Source: a virus. From it: DNA of 28,444 nt. The stretch covers positions 1-28,444 of IMG/VR virus record IMGVR_UViG_3300020442_000867; one strand, written 5' to 3'. A program made the translations under genes and the position numbers. Within the stretch, counting starts at the first letter, position 1. Each line of letters opens with the position of its first letter. The notes below the pieces were generated by a model. It searched no databases, was not told the origin of the DNA, and worked only from the letters and a program-made list of their open reading frames with translations. Positions 13,935 to 20,429 of this stretch are shown here, piece after piece.

Positions 13935-14459
13935 ATGAAAAATATTATTAAGTTATTTGATAGTGATCCAATCGATATTACTCTAGAAGAGTTTGATGAG
14001 GTTGCAGTTAACTATCCTTGGAAACACAACGGTAAAACGGGACTAGAGGATGAACCGTTTAGACACTGGGCAATCAATGATGCAGATTTCTTAAAGAACG
14101 ATGACTTCGTTAATAAGATGTGGTCTAAGGTCAATGACCAACTAAAACATCAAGGTTACAACCTAGAACGTAAGAAAACACTTCTGAATAGGTATGACTT
14201 TGGAGACAGTTCTTGGGCTCATATTGACACCCACGACTATACAATTATATTGTATCTCAATCCATTCTGGAATGTTAATTGGGGTGGTGAGACCCTATTC
14301 TTTGCAGAGTCAAAAGATAAGATTCTATATGCAGTATATCCGAAGGGTGGTACGTTTGTATTGTTCTCAGGTAAGATTCTACACAAACCTAACTCACCTT
14401 CAAGAGAGGCGATCATACCTAGAATTGGATTAACGTTTCAGTGTGACGTGATTACCTAG
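13935..14459 (+). CDS. 2OG-Fe(II) oxygenase, 174 aa
   Basis: A complete facial triad and co-substrate Arg: H96-I-D98 ('SWAHIDTHD'), H150 ('GKILHKP') and R163 ('IPRIGLTF'). 'NWGGETLFF' (115-123) is the typical strand after the triad. This matches the prolyl-hydroxylase-like phage oxygenases. AGAGGAAA lies just upstream of the ATG and directly abuts the tRNA-Arg 3' end, so tRNA processing would leave a short-leader mRNA. The last 8 bp overlap tail to tail with the kinase gene on the other strand. Confidence 0.88.
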   Translation: MKNIIKLFDSDPIDITLEEFDEVAVNYPWKHNGKTGLEDEPFRHWAINDADFLKNDDFVNKMWSKVNDQLKHQGYNLERKKTLLNRYDFGDSSWAHIDTHDYTIILYLNPFWNVNWGGETLFFAESKDKILYAVYPKGGTFVLFSGKILHKPNSPSREAIIPRIGLTFQCDVIT

Positions 14460-15135
14460 TAATACCACGTTTCTCTTTTTCTTGTTTGATCCAGAGTTTA
14501 GCAAGTCTGCTATCAGGTTCACGATTTACAAATTTAGTCATCTCACGGTATGCACGAACTGTTTCTTTTTCGTAGTTCTTACCGATTGAGTTATCCACAA
14601 CAACAAAGTCTTGTTTACCGAATTGTCTTTGGAACGCACCTATGTTCTTCTGAACAGTTTTCCACATAGATTCGACTTCATCATCGGGTAGTGTTCGATC
14701 ACGGTCTCTATTGCGTTGTAATGCGGTCTCAAGGTCAGTATTGACATAGATCATTGCAGTATCATAACCGATACCTTCTAATGCTTTTGCTTGTCTCTGT
14801 ACCTTATTGAAATCTTTACCTGTACCATCGATGACTAGACCTAAACGTCCTTTGATGTATATTTCTTGTTTTTTAGCAGTAAGTTTCTTTGCCTTACCAC
14901 GAAGTTCTTGACCTTTAACTGAGAAAATATCGTCTGGGGTAGTAGTTAACCCTGCTTTCTTCAATGCGTTTTCGAATGCATCGTCTGAGTTTACCACACG
15001 AAAACCAAGAGCGGGAAGACCCGTTTTACCAACGATAAAACTCTTCCCACTGCCAGGCCCGCCAGCAAGGAACACTGCCTTGAAAATAGCGGGGTCATTG
15101 ACACCTTCTTCTAAGAAAGTCTTGAATCGTATCAT
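14452..15135 (-). CDS. P-loop kinase (zeta-toxin/predicted kinase type), 227 aa
   Basis: Walker A GGPGSGKS at residues 25-32 in 'AVFLAGGPGSGKSF'. 'VVNSDDAFE' (48-56) is the Asp-rich substrate loop, 'LVIDGTGKD' (99-107) a Walker B-like strand, and the 'NRDRDRTLPDDEV' lid (141-153) is arginine-rich. This matches the zeta-toxin/AAA_33 kinase group found in T4-like phages, some of which act on polynucleotides or sugars. With the stand-alone 3'-phosphatase at 16540 it could form a split version of T4 Pnkp. This is inference only. Last gene of the minus-strand late operon. Confidence 0.78.
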   Translation of the reverse strand: MIRFKTFLEEGVNDPAIFKAVFLAGGPGSGKSFIVGKTGLPALGFRVVNSDDAFENALKKAGLTTTPDDIFSVKGQELRGKAKKLTAKKQEIYIKGRLGLVIDGTGKDFNKVQRQAKALEGIGYDTAMIYVNTDLETALQRNRDRDRTLPDDEVESMWKTVQKNIGAFQRQFGKQDFVVVDNSIGKNYEKETVRAYREMTKFVNREPDSRLAKLWIKQEKEKRGITR

Positions 15136-15139
15136 AGTC

Positions 15140-15256
15140 TTAGAACCACCATACTAACAATAATGCTAGTACAAATCCTTCTACGAAATGTCCCCATCGA
15201 CCAAAAGGTTCGATAAGTCCATCGTGCCATTCTACGAGTTTATTAATGATATCCAT
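15140..15256 (-). CDS. 38-aa single-pass membrane peptide
   Basis: Begins MDIINKLVEWHDGL and ends in one hydrophobic segment of about 15 residues ('VEGFVLALLLVWWF', residues 25-38). AGGG lies about 9 nt before the ATG at 15256. It fits exactly between the neighbouring genes (starts 1 nt after one stop, ends 4 nt before the next start), which strongly suggests a real gene. As a small membrane protein in a late operon it could act in lysis or membrane anchoring. No family call. Confidence 0.7.
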   Translation of the reverse strand: MDIINKLVEWHDGLIEPFGRWGHFVEGFVLALLLVWWF

Positions 15257-15257
15257 A

Positions 15258-16181
15258 TTAGTATACCCTTATTTTTTTATTAAGCGACTCGATTTGTTTC
15301 TTAAAAGAGTTCTTATCATTAGTTCTGAAAACAGCTTCAATACCGTCTCCTGCCCTGTGATAATTTTCTTTCTTAAGATCATCGGGTGTTATAATATCTA
15401 GTAATGTATTGATGTCACTTCTAACATTCTTCGCATTATATATGCGATGATCATCAGTGAATTCGTGAGTATTAAACTCAATCAAATCAAAGTCATCAGT
15501 ACATAAGTGTTGGAAGTCCCTCTTCAATGCATATGAATTAAATCTTGCATCTGTTGATTCGGGTACATCCATTAATACAACTGCGTCATATTTTTCTTCA
15601 GTTGTTCCTTTCAGATGACGGAAATAGTTCTCATCACCTATTGTATAATACTCGTCTGAACGAGCAATATTTATGTTTTGAAAAGGTCTGTTCTCTGTTG
15701 GAGCAGCGCCAGCATACATCTTGTACAAGAAGTCAAAGAAACTTTCTGCACTGGTTACTGTTGCTATAGTTAACTGAGCATCACATTCGTTATACCAGTG
15801 AACTACAGGGAAGTAGTGTATCGCTGAACCACCATATGGCATATAACTGTTTTTCTTAGTTTGTGTTAATCGATTGAATCGATAAGCACGATCATTCCAA
15901 GAAGGGATTACTAGGACGTTTTTATATCCACGTACTGCGAGGAATCCAGAATAGATGCTTCCACCTAGACATAGAGAACCCCACGCTTGTGCGTCTACTG
16001 TGGCGTCTGGAGCGTCTCGATCCATTTCCATTCTAACACCGTGGGCGTTAGGGAAGTTCTGGTATCTCCAGTACATATCATTGAAATCTCCCCACATACG
16101 AAACTTGTACATACGGGGCGTAAGTTGAGACTTTATTGTCCCATCTGAGTTTCTTCCTCGTGGTTGATGAGTGTATATCAC
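15258..16181 (-). CDS. Conserved-looking orphan protein, 307 aa, unknown function
   Basis: The start is taken as GTG at 16181, one base after the upstream stop, because AAGGGA lies 8 nt upstream. An ATG at 16229 in the same frame would overlap the upstream gene by 47 bp and has no good ribosome binding site. The product is rich in aromatic residues and Arg/Asp, with a Gly-rich central stretch ('AWGSLCLGGSIYSGF') and no membrane segment, coiled coil or catalytic motif that I know. Late promoters upstream point to a late role, such as a virion component or assembly factor. I do not recognise it. Confidence 0.7.
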   Translation of the reverse strand: MIYTHQPRGRNSDGTIKSQLTPRMYKFRMWGDFNDMYWRYQNFPNAHGVRMEMDRDAPDATVDAQAWGSLCLGGSIYSGFLAVRGYKNVLVIPSWNDRAYRFNRLTQTKKNSYMPYGGSAIHYFPVVHWYNECDAQLTIATVTSAESFFDFLYKMYAGAAPTENRPFQNINIARSDEYYTIGDENYFRHLKGTTEEKYDAVVLMDVPESTDARFNSYALKRDFQHLCTDDFDLIEFNTHEFTDDHRIYNAKNVRSDINTLLDIITPDDLKKENYHRAGDGIEAVFRTNDKNSFKKQIESLNKKIRVY

Positions 16182-16182
16182 G

Positions 16183-16452
16183 TTATGATCCCTTGTAAAT
16201 CTTTTGAATATGGTCTTCGAATTGTTCAATCTTATCTAAACGATTCGGCCACTTAATATATTCCTTTTCAGGATTCAGTTTGAGATTGTTCAATAGCGGT
16301 GCAATTGCATTGAACAACTTATCTAATCTTTCTTGAGTTTCGGAAACAGAACTTGAGGTAGAGGCGACTTCCGCCTTGATCTCTTGGACTACATCGAGTT
16401 CATCCTCATCTACGAGAGTGAATCCAAAATCAAATAGTTCTTCTGTGCTCAT
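16183..16452 (-). CDS. Conserved small T4-like phage protein, 89 aa
   Basis: Acidic N-terminus 'MSTEELFDFGFTLVDEDEL', a central coiled-coil helix (residues 22-55) and a C-terminal 'NPEKEYIKWPNRLDKIEQFEDHI' block near 61-83. This matches my memory of a conserved cyanophage and T4-like hypothetical protein without assigned role. First gene of the minus-strand late operon, with one late octamer 5 nt and a second about 70 nt upstream. Confidence 0.75.
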   Translation of the reverse strand: MSTEELFDFGFTLVDEDELDVVQEIKAEVASTSSSVSETQERLDKLFNAIAPLLNNLKLNPEKEYIKWPNRLDKIEQFEDHIQKIYKGS

Positions 16453-16457
16453 ATGTT

Positions 16458-16465
16458 TATTTATA
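16458..16465 (-). promoter_or_regulatory. T4-type late promoter octamer
   Basis: TATAAATA on the minus strand, 5 nt before the ATG at 16452, predicting a leaderless or nearly leaderless mRNA. Confidence 0.65.
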
Positions 16466-16477
16466 CCAATTTAACGC

Positions 16478-16506
16478 TTGACAAACCGTGTTTGTCCGCT
16501 TATAAT
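16478..16506 (+). promoter_or_regulatory. Perfect consensus sigma70 early promoter
   Basis: TTGACA (16478-16483), 17-bp spacer, TATAAT (16501-16506). The spacer has CGTGTT three bases after the -35. It drives the 3'-phosphatase gene at 16540 and sits between two minus-strand late octamers. Confidence 0.9.
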
Positions 16507-16520
16507 AGTGTTAGTAATGG

Positions 16521-16528
16521 TATTTATA
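16521..16528 (-). promoter_or_regulatory. Second T4-type late promoter octamer of the minus operon
   Basis: TATAAATA on the minus strand, about 70 nt upstream of the ATG at 16452. This copy would give an mRNA with a normal leader and lies in the 5' leader of the plus-strand phosphatase gene. Confidence 0.55.
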
Positions 16529-16539
16529 CGAGAAATATA

Positions 16540-16986
16540 ATGGATGTAATATTTGATGTGGATGGAACGTTAATGGATATCTCCCAAAGGAGAAAGTTCA
16601 TTGATGGTTCTATGGGTAAAAAAGATTGGGACGCATTCCGTGATTCGGAAAATGTGATGCAAGATACACCCAAGTTTGAAATATTCGCACTTGCAAAAGC
16701 AATGAAAGCGGTAGGTCACAGGATCATCATATCTTCTGGTAGAAACAAATCCCAAAGAGCGCAGACACTAAAACAACTTATGATGCAAGGACTTGTATTC
16801 GATGCAGTCTATATGAGATCAGATTCAGATTATCGTCCAGACTTTGTAGTCAAAGCAGATATGCTTACCAAAATGAAAAAAGATGGGTTCGATCCAATAA
16901 TGGCGGTTGACGATAGACAACAAGTTGTTGATATGTGGAGAGCGAATGGGTTGACTGTCTTACAAGTTGATGAGGGTAATTTCTAA
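16540..16986 (+). CDS. Stand-alone Pnkp-type polynucleotide 3'-phosphatase, 148 aa
   Basis: The ATG at 16540 is chosen because the promoter at 16478-16506 places transcription start near 16513, excluding the in-frame ATG at 16453. 'VIFDVDGTL' (D6 and D8), 'IIISSGR' (62-68), K105 and 'AVDDRQQVVDMWRANG' (122-137) closely follow the C-terminal phosphatase domain of T4 polynucleotide kinase/phosphatase ('AIDDRTQVVEMWRRIG' in T4). The kinase half is missing. It probably removes 3'-phosphates or 2',3'-cyclic phosphates from nicked RNA, as in T4 tRNA repair. Coupled by TAATG to the next ORF. Confidence 0.85.
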   Translation: MDVIFDVDGTLMDISQRRKFIDGSMGKKDWDAFRDSENVMQDTPKFEIFALAKAMKAVGHRIIISSGRNKSQRAQTLKQLMMQGLVFDAVYMRSDSDYRPDFVVKADMLTKMKKDGFDPIMAVDDRQQVVDMWRANGLTVLQVDEGNF

Positions 16987-17315
16987 TGGGAACAATTAAT
17001 TTAGTCAATTCGTTACGATATGATATGTCAGGTCGTAAACGTAAAACAGTAGCGCTTAAGACCCGTTCGTCTAGTCAGGTCAGGACACTAGGTTTTCATC
17101 CTAGCAACGGGGGTTCGAATCCCCCACGGGTCACCAGACCTACACCACAGGAGTGGGATGACTTCAGGGAAAGACTGAAACAATCCAAATACACTCCAGA
17201 ACCAGATACTTCTTGGAAACGTGAGATATCCAAACAGTATACTGTTGCACCCGCTTATAACAAAGGTGCATATCAAGTCATTCCTAAGAGTGACATTAAA
17301 CATATAGGAAAGTGA
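16986..17315 (+). CDS. Basic phage protein whose frame contains a whole tRNA gene, 109 aa
   Basis: Starts in TAATG overlap with the phosphatase gene. The N-terminus 'MGTINLVNSLRYDMSGRKRKTV' (1-22) and the C-terminus 'AYNKGAYQVIPKSDIKHIGK' (90-109) resemble the two ends of a small basic protein family of marine T4-like phages, so the frame looks authentic at both ends. Residues 25-51 are encoded by tRNA-Glu (17060-17136) on the same strand without a stop. Either the protein tolerates a tRNA-encoded linker, or the gene has been interrupted and happens to stay open. tRNA processing would cut this mRNA. Confidence 0.6.
   Translation: MGTINLVNSLRYDMSGRKRKTVALKTRSSSQVRTLGFHPSNGGSNPPRVTRPTPQEWDDFRERLKQSKYTPEPDTSWKREISKQYTVAPAYNKGAYQVIPKSDIKHIGK
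17060..17136 (+). tRNA. tRNA-Glu (anticodon TTC), inside a coding frame
   Basis: Acceptor GACCCGT/ACGGGTC (17060-17066 with 17126-17132). Anticodon stem CTAGG/CCTAG with loop TTTTCAT, anticodon TTC. T arm GGGGG-TTCGAAT-CCCCC. Discriminator A17133, encoded CCA 17134-17136. It is complete and lies entirely within the 109-aa open frame on the same strand. Confidence 0.95.
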
Positions 17316-17316
17316 T

Positions 17317-17490
17317 ATGGAAACAATATTCGGAATAGTATGCGTAATAACCGCTGGATTCTTCTGTTACATTTCATTCGTTTGTGTTGAAGAAGAGAAG
17401 ACGGGTAAGAGAGTCCCCTTGTTTTGGGAAAAAGACTTCAAACTCTTCAACAAAAGCGATGTTAAGTACAGGGATGGCGATAATACTTAA
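17317..17490 (+). CDS. Small single-pass membrane protein, 57 aa
   Basis: The ATG at 17317 is one base after the previous stop. Residues 4-24 ('IFGIVCVITAGFFCYISFVCV') form one membrane segment, followed by a charged tail ('EEEKTGKRVP' then 'FWEKDFKLF'). N-out or N-in topology cannot be fixed. Unknown role. It ends before the promoter at 17511. Confidence 0.6.
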   Translation: METIFGIVCVITAGFFCYISFVCVEEEKTGKRVPLFWEKDFKLFNKSDVKYRDGDNT

Positions 17491-17510
17491 AAAAAAGTTT
17501 CAAAAAACGC

Positions 17511-17539
17511 TTGACATTTCTTGCCACGCTTGTTATTAT
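17511..17539 (+). promoter_or_regulatory. Sigma70-type early promoter
   Basis: TTGACA (17511-17516), 17-bp spacer, TATTAT (17534-17539), with CTTGCC three bases after the -35. It drives the gene at 17574, which has a strong GAGAGAGG ribosome binding site. Confidence 0.85.
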
Positions 17540-17573
17540 AATAACATATGATGAAAAAAGAGAGAGGTAAGTA

Positions 17574-17846
17574 ATGAAAAACTTTGTAACTGGATATGAA
17601 TACACTGGACAGAACGTTGATATTCTGTGTGCCGCTGGTCTTGGTGGTGAGGACGATGCAGTCTTGACCTTCAAACAGGCAATCAAACTTAACGGAATGT
17701 GTGGTGCGAAGATGAAAGGTCTGAAGAAAGCTGCTACTCTGATCGGATACAAAACTGTTGAAGATGAAGAGGGTAAGAAAGAGAAGAAACCTTTTTTCTT
17801 CGGTGTTTTTGATGCTAAGGCGGTTCTTGCGAGGGCTGCCGCTTAA
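17574..17846 (+). CDS. Conserved small phage protein, 90 aa, unknown function
   Basis: Strong ribosome binding site and promoter indicate high early expression. The product has 'FVTGYEYTGQNVDIL' at the N-terminus, a central 'MKGLKKAATLIGYKTVED' and a basic region (residues 65-73). It looks like a small DNA- or RNA-associated protein, and I recall similar proteins in marine T4-like phages and related mobile elements without known role. Twelve nt to the next start. Confidence 0.7.
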   Translation: MKNFVTGYEYTGQNVDILCAAGLGGEDDAVLTFKQAIKLNGMCGAKMKGLKKAATLIGYKTVEDEEGKKEKKPFFFGVFDAKAVLARAAA

Positions 17847-17857
17847 GAGAGGTAACT

Positions 17858-18349
17858 ATGGCGAAACTTGTAATTCAAACTCAATACAAAGAGAACTATG
17901 CTTGGAACGAGGATGGTTCTCTCGGCACAGGCGCTGATGCGTACTGGAAGTTCAAAGGTGGTGACACCTACGTGGTGGAGAATCTAACCACCGCTCAAAT
18001 CAATAAGATTGCACAGGAAGGTATTCCTACCTTGTCTGCTCTTATTGAGTATTCTAATGAAGCTGCTATGGAGTACATCCTTGATTGGTCTATCGAGGAA
18101 GACGATGCAGAAGTGTGTCAGGAATGGGAAACCCCTATCGTTTGTGTGTGGAAAGGTGACAGATGGATTTTCACGCAGAATCAAATCAATGGTGAGTTTG
18201 GTTATATGAGAAAAGAGATCGCTTCTGTTTTCTCTTCTTGGATTCCTACAGAGAGAGACAGATATTTCGATATGAAGAAAGTTTACACTATGGAAGATGG
18301 TGCTGAACTATCTCATAAACAACTCACGGAGTTTTTGGAGGCATCTTAA
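17858..18349 (+). CDS. Conserved phage protein, 163 aa, unknown function
   Basis: Ribosome binding site AGAGAGGTAA precedes the ATG. Acidic protein with 'LVIQTQYKENYAW' at residues 4-16, 'YWKFKGGDTYVV' (29-40) and four Trp residues in the second half. The N-terminal signature is shared, as I recall, with hypothetical proteins of many phages and plasmids. No catalytic motif recognised. Linked to the next gene by a one-base TAATG overlap. Confidence 0.7.
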   Translation: MAKLVIQTQYKENYAWNEDGSLGTGADAYWKFKGGDTYVVENLTTAQINKIAQEGIPTLSALIEYSNEAAMEYILDWSIEEDDAEVCQEWETPIVCVWKGDRWIFTQNQINGEFGYMRKEIASVFSSWIPTERDRYFDMKKVYTMEDGAELSHKQLTEFLEAS

Positions 18350-18630
18350 TGGGTCAATATGATGACGTAGTTGAGAAGCAACGTGCAAAATTAGCTGCTG
18401 AAAAATGGAAAGACGAATTTATGTCTATGCACATTCATCAGCTAAAAAGTATGTGGTACGATGACAGACCACAAGATACCGATAACGGATCGGTCACTGA
18501 TATCCAGTATAGGGATAGACGTATCGAGAGATACAAAGACGGTGTATTGATCCATACCTTTACTGGAGAACAGGTATCGGGTGATGCGTTGATTGATCAA
18601 TTCTTAAAAGAAAATCAAAAATTTGCTTGA
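18349..18630 (+). CDS. Small phage protein, 93 aa, unknown function
   Basis: Begins in the TAATG junction. It has an N-terminal helix rich in charged residues (1-35), then a predicted beta hairpin 'VTDIQYRDRRIERYKDGVLIHTF'-like region around residues 49-71. No cysteine and no membrane segment. Not recognised. Its last bases contain the -35 element of the promoter at 18627. Confidence 0.6.
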   Translation: MGQYDDVVEKQRAKLAAEKWKDEFMSMHIHQLKSMWYDDRPQDTDNGSVTDIQYRDRRIERYKDGVLIHTFTGEQVSGDALIDQFLKENQKFA

Positions 18631-18655
18631 CAATACTTGCCAGTCTTGGTATAGT
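18627..18655 (+). promoter_or_regulatory. Sigma70-type early promoter
   Basis: TTGACA (18627-18632), 17-bp spacer, TATAGT (18650-18655), again with CTTGCC three bases after the -35. The -35 overlaps the stop of the upstream gene. Confidence 0.82.
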
Positions 18656-18681
18656 GTTGTTTTGAATGTAAGAGTATTGTT

Positions 18682-18855
18682 ATGGAACTTGATAATTTAA
18701 TTAACCACTACATTTGCCTTTGTGAGGTGCGTGGTGAGTTGTCACCTGAGAACAACGCCAAACTCGATCATCAACTTGATATCCTTGCGAAGCGAATCAA
18801 GGTGGAAGAACTACTCCTTCAGCTGAAGGAATTGCAGGCGGAGGCAAAACAATGA
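18682..18855 (+). CDS. Small helical protein, 57 aa
   Basis: First gene after the promoter at 18627. The ATG at 18682 lies about 20 nt from the predicted transcription start and has only a weak ribosome binding site. Product MELDNLINHYICLC with a long amphipathic, Leu-rich helix at residues 29-57 ('LDILAKRIKVEELLLQLKE'), a likely coiled coil. Two cysteines at 12 and 14. The stop overlaps the next start (ATGATG). Confidence 0.65.
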   Translation: MELDNLINHYICLCEVRGELSPENNAKLDHQLDILAKRIKVEELLLQLKELQAEAKQ

Positions 18856-19100
18856 TGACATTTGCAGAACACTCTTACGTAGAAGAGTTACGAAAAAAGT
18901 TTGATATCTTGACAGAAGGTATGGACGATTGGAAGATGCCAATCGATACAGTGATTCCTGTTCGTGATCTTGATATCTATCGAGACGCTTGTGAGTTCTT
19001 CACAGGTTCAAAACTATATGTAGTCAAACAGGTCAACGAACCTAACTTTGGAGATATGCGTGTAAAAGCGGATGGGTATTATAATGCAATCTCAAGTTAA
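18852..19100 (+). CDS. Small acidic protein, 82 aa, unknown function
   Basis: Coupled by a 4-bp overlap to the upstream gene. Helical N-terminus ('SYVEELRKKFDILTEGM') and a mixed C-terminus with 'RDLDIYRDACEFF'. No motif known. The last 17 bp overlap the next start. Confidence 0.6.
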   Translation: MMTFAEHSYVEELRKKFDILTEGMDDWKMPIDTVIPVRDLDIYRDACEFFTGSKLYVVKQVNEPNFGDMRVKADGYYNAISS

Positions 19101-19314
19101 TAGTTATCAAAAGGTGTATCAATTCCCAAATGGGTATGGTGCATCTGTAGTCTGTCACGAGTTCTCTTATGGACATAAAGACGGACTCTTTGAAGTCGCT
19201 GTGCTTGACAAAGACGGCGACTTGTGTTATGATACACCCATCACTGACGATGTTTTAGGTTACCTCAACTTTGATGGGGTTGCCCAGACACTCGAAAGGA
19301 TTAAGAGTTTATGA
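19084..19314 (+). CDS. Small phage protein, 76 aa, unknown function
   Basis: The ATG at 19084 is preferred over one at 19072 because it reduces overlap with the preceding gene. Neither has a strong ribosome binding site. Contains 'YQKVYQFPNGYGASVVCHEFSYG' near the N-terminus and 'EVAVLDKDGDLCYDTPI' in the middle, suggesting a small beta-sheet domain. ATGA overlap with the next gene. Confidence 0.6.
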   Translation: MQSQVNSYQKVYQFPNGYGASVVCHEFSYGHKDGLFEVAVLDKDGDLCYDTPITDDVLGYLNFDGVAQTLERIKSL

Positions 19315-19865
19315 ATATTTTTCACTTATCAATTGACACCAGAGAAGCAGCTCATATGCATCTAGACAAACACGTAGTCAAGATGATTATCGAGTATGCT
19401 CAGTTGATGTCTACTGCACATCGTGTTCTTGATGGTGAAGAGTATTACGACAAAACAAAAAACGGAAGACGTATCAAACGTTGGAAGTTACAAGACAAAG
19501 AGATGGAGTCGATGCTATACAAAGCATCACACGTGAATCATCCTAGTGGAATATGGACACGTAAGACCCATACTAATTATCTGTATCTGTATGCAATGTG
19601 GAAAGAACTTTGCAAAGAGTATACATACAGGTACGGAAAGATTCACTTAACCCAATCTAAACTAGAGGGGTTATTGAGTAAAGCACCTAAGAATATATCT
19701 CAAGGTGCAAGAACGGAGTTTGCACAGGCAATGCCTGACTACTGTAAACGTGACAATGCCATCGAAGCATATCGTTTCTACTATATTAATGAGAAGAAAG
19801 GATTTGCCAAATGGACAAAAAGAAATGTACCCTATTGGTGGTACGAAGGAGTAAACTATGGCTGA
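19311..19865 (+). CDS. Conserved phage protein resembling pyrimidine-dimer glycosylase-type proteins, 184 aa
   Basis: The N-terminus 'MNIFHLSIDTREAAHMHLDKHVVKMIIEYAQLMSTAHR' has the shape of a phage family in which an N-terminal 'D..xAA..x.DKHV.KM..E.AQ...TA' pattern recurs, sometimes annotated as pyrimidine-dimer DNA glycosylase-like (Pyr_excise). 'NHPSGIWTRKTHTNYLYL' and 'KRNVPYWW' follow. All helical, basic, no membrane segment. If the link is right it would repair UV damage, useful to a surface-water phage. I am unsure of the enzymatic call. Overlaps the next start by 8 bp. Confidence 0.5.
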   Translation: MNIFHLSIDTREAAHMHLDKHVVKMIIEYAQLMSTAHRVLDGEEYYDKTKNGRRIKRWKLQDKEMESMLYKASHVNHPSGIWTRKTHTNYLYLYAMWKELCKEYTYRYGKIHLTQSKLEGLLSKAPKNISQGARTEFAQAMPDYCKRDNAIEAYRFYYINEKKGFAKWTKRNVPYWWYEGVNYG

Positions 19866-20145
19866 AGAAAGTAATTATCCTGATACCGAACAGGTAATCG
19901 GGATTCCTACTGTGATTGATCTGCCTCTTGCGGATGATATCACAATTAAGAATCTTCAGATGACGTTGTTAGACGCTGAAGATGCTGAGGTATTTGACAC
20001 CGAAGAAGAACTAGAAGCATTTCGTGATGCAGTTCATCTGGTTGTTAAATTTATGTTAAACGATGACAACTTTGAAAGTTGGTTGTTCGAACTAGAAAAG
20101 ATTCGTCTTGATATCGATCAACAAAAAAAGAAGGATGCAAAATAA
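19858..20145 (+). CDS. Small acidic protein, 95 aa, unknown function
   Basis: Strongly acidic, with helical segments in the C-terminal half ('EEELEAFRDAVHLVVKFML') and a Lys-rich end ('QQKKKDAK'). GGAG lies 5 nt before the ATG, within the previous gene. No known motif. TAATG junction with the DUF2693-like gene. Confidence 0.6.
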   Translation: MAEESNYPDTEQVIGIPTVIDLPLADDITIKNLQMTLLDAEDAEVFDTEEELEAFRDAVHLVVKFMLNDDNFESWLFELEKIRLDIDQQKKKDAK

Positions 20146-20420
20146 TGGATTTTGAAATTGGTAATTTGACTCGTGAAGAAATTCTCAACGTACTACGTGA
20201 GAATACTGTGAACCTATCTTTTACAAAAGTAAAGGATGGTCTTACACGTGAGATGCGTGCTACACTGGTATCTGATATGATACCACTGGATAAAATGCCT
20301 AAGGGTGGTACTGTAGATCAGGCAGTTGGTGGTGATTCAACTGTACGTGTGTTTGATCTTGACTTGAATGAGTGGAGATCGTTCCGTGTGGATAGTTTGT
20401 TAACTTTCTCTGCGGTATAA
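20145..20420 (+). CDS. DUF2693-like small phage protein, 91 aa
   Basis: 'REEILNVLRENTVNLSFTKVKDG' (residues 10-32) and the C-terminal 'VRVFDLDLNEWRSFRVDSL' (73-91 region) follow the DUF2693 pattern of T4-like phages, a small beta-rich domain of unknown role. Its stop codon TAA lies inside the late octamer TATAAATA (20416-20423), so the end of this gene is also a promoter. Confidence 0.65.
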   Translation: MDFEIGNLTREEILNVLRENTVNLSFTKVKDGLTREMRATLVSDMIPLDKMPKGGTVDQAVGGDSTVRVFDLDLNEWRSFRVDSLLTFSAV

Positions 20421-20423
20421 ATA
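20416..20423 (+). promoter_or_regulatory. T4-type late promoter octamer
   Basis: Exact TATAAATA overlapping the stop of the upstream gene and 6 nt before the ATG at 20430. Confidence 0.65.
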
Positions 20424-20429
20424 ATTTCT

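Noticed and set aside
16453-16539. Upstream extension of the 3'-phosphatase frame to an ATG at 16453
   Set aside because: The early promoter at 16478-16506 lies within it, and the HAD motif normally starts right at the N-terminus. The ATG at 16540 fits both.
19205-19233. TTGACA-17-TATGAT promoter-like sequence
   Set aside because: It lies inside a coding region, encodes conserved-looking residues, lacks the CYTGYY spacer block and its -10 is off consensus, so chance is the simpler explanation.
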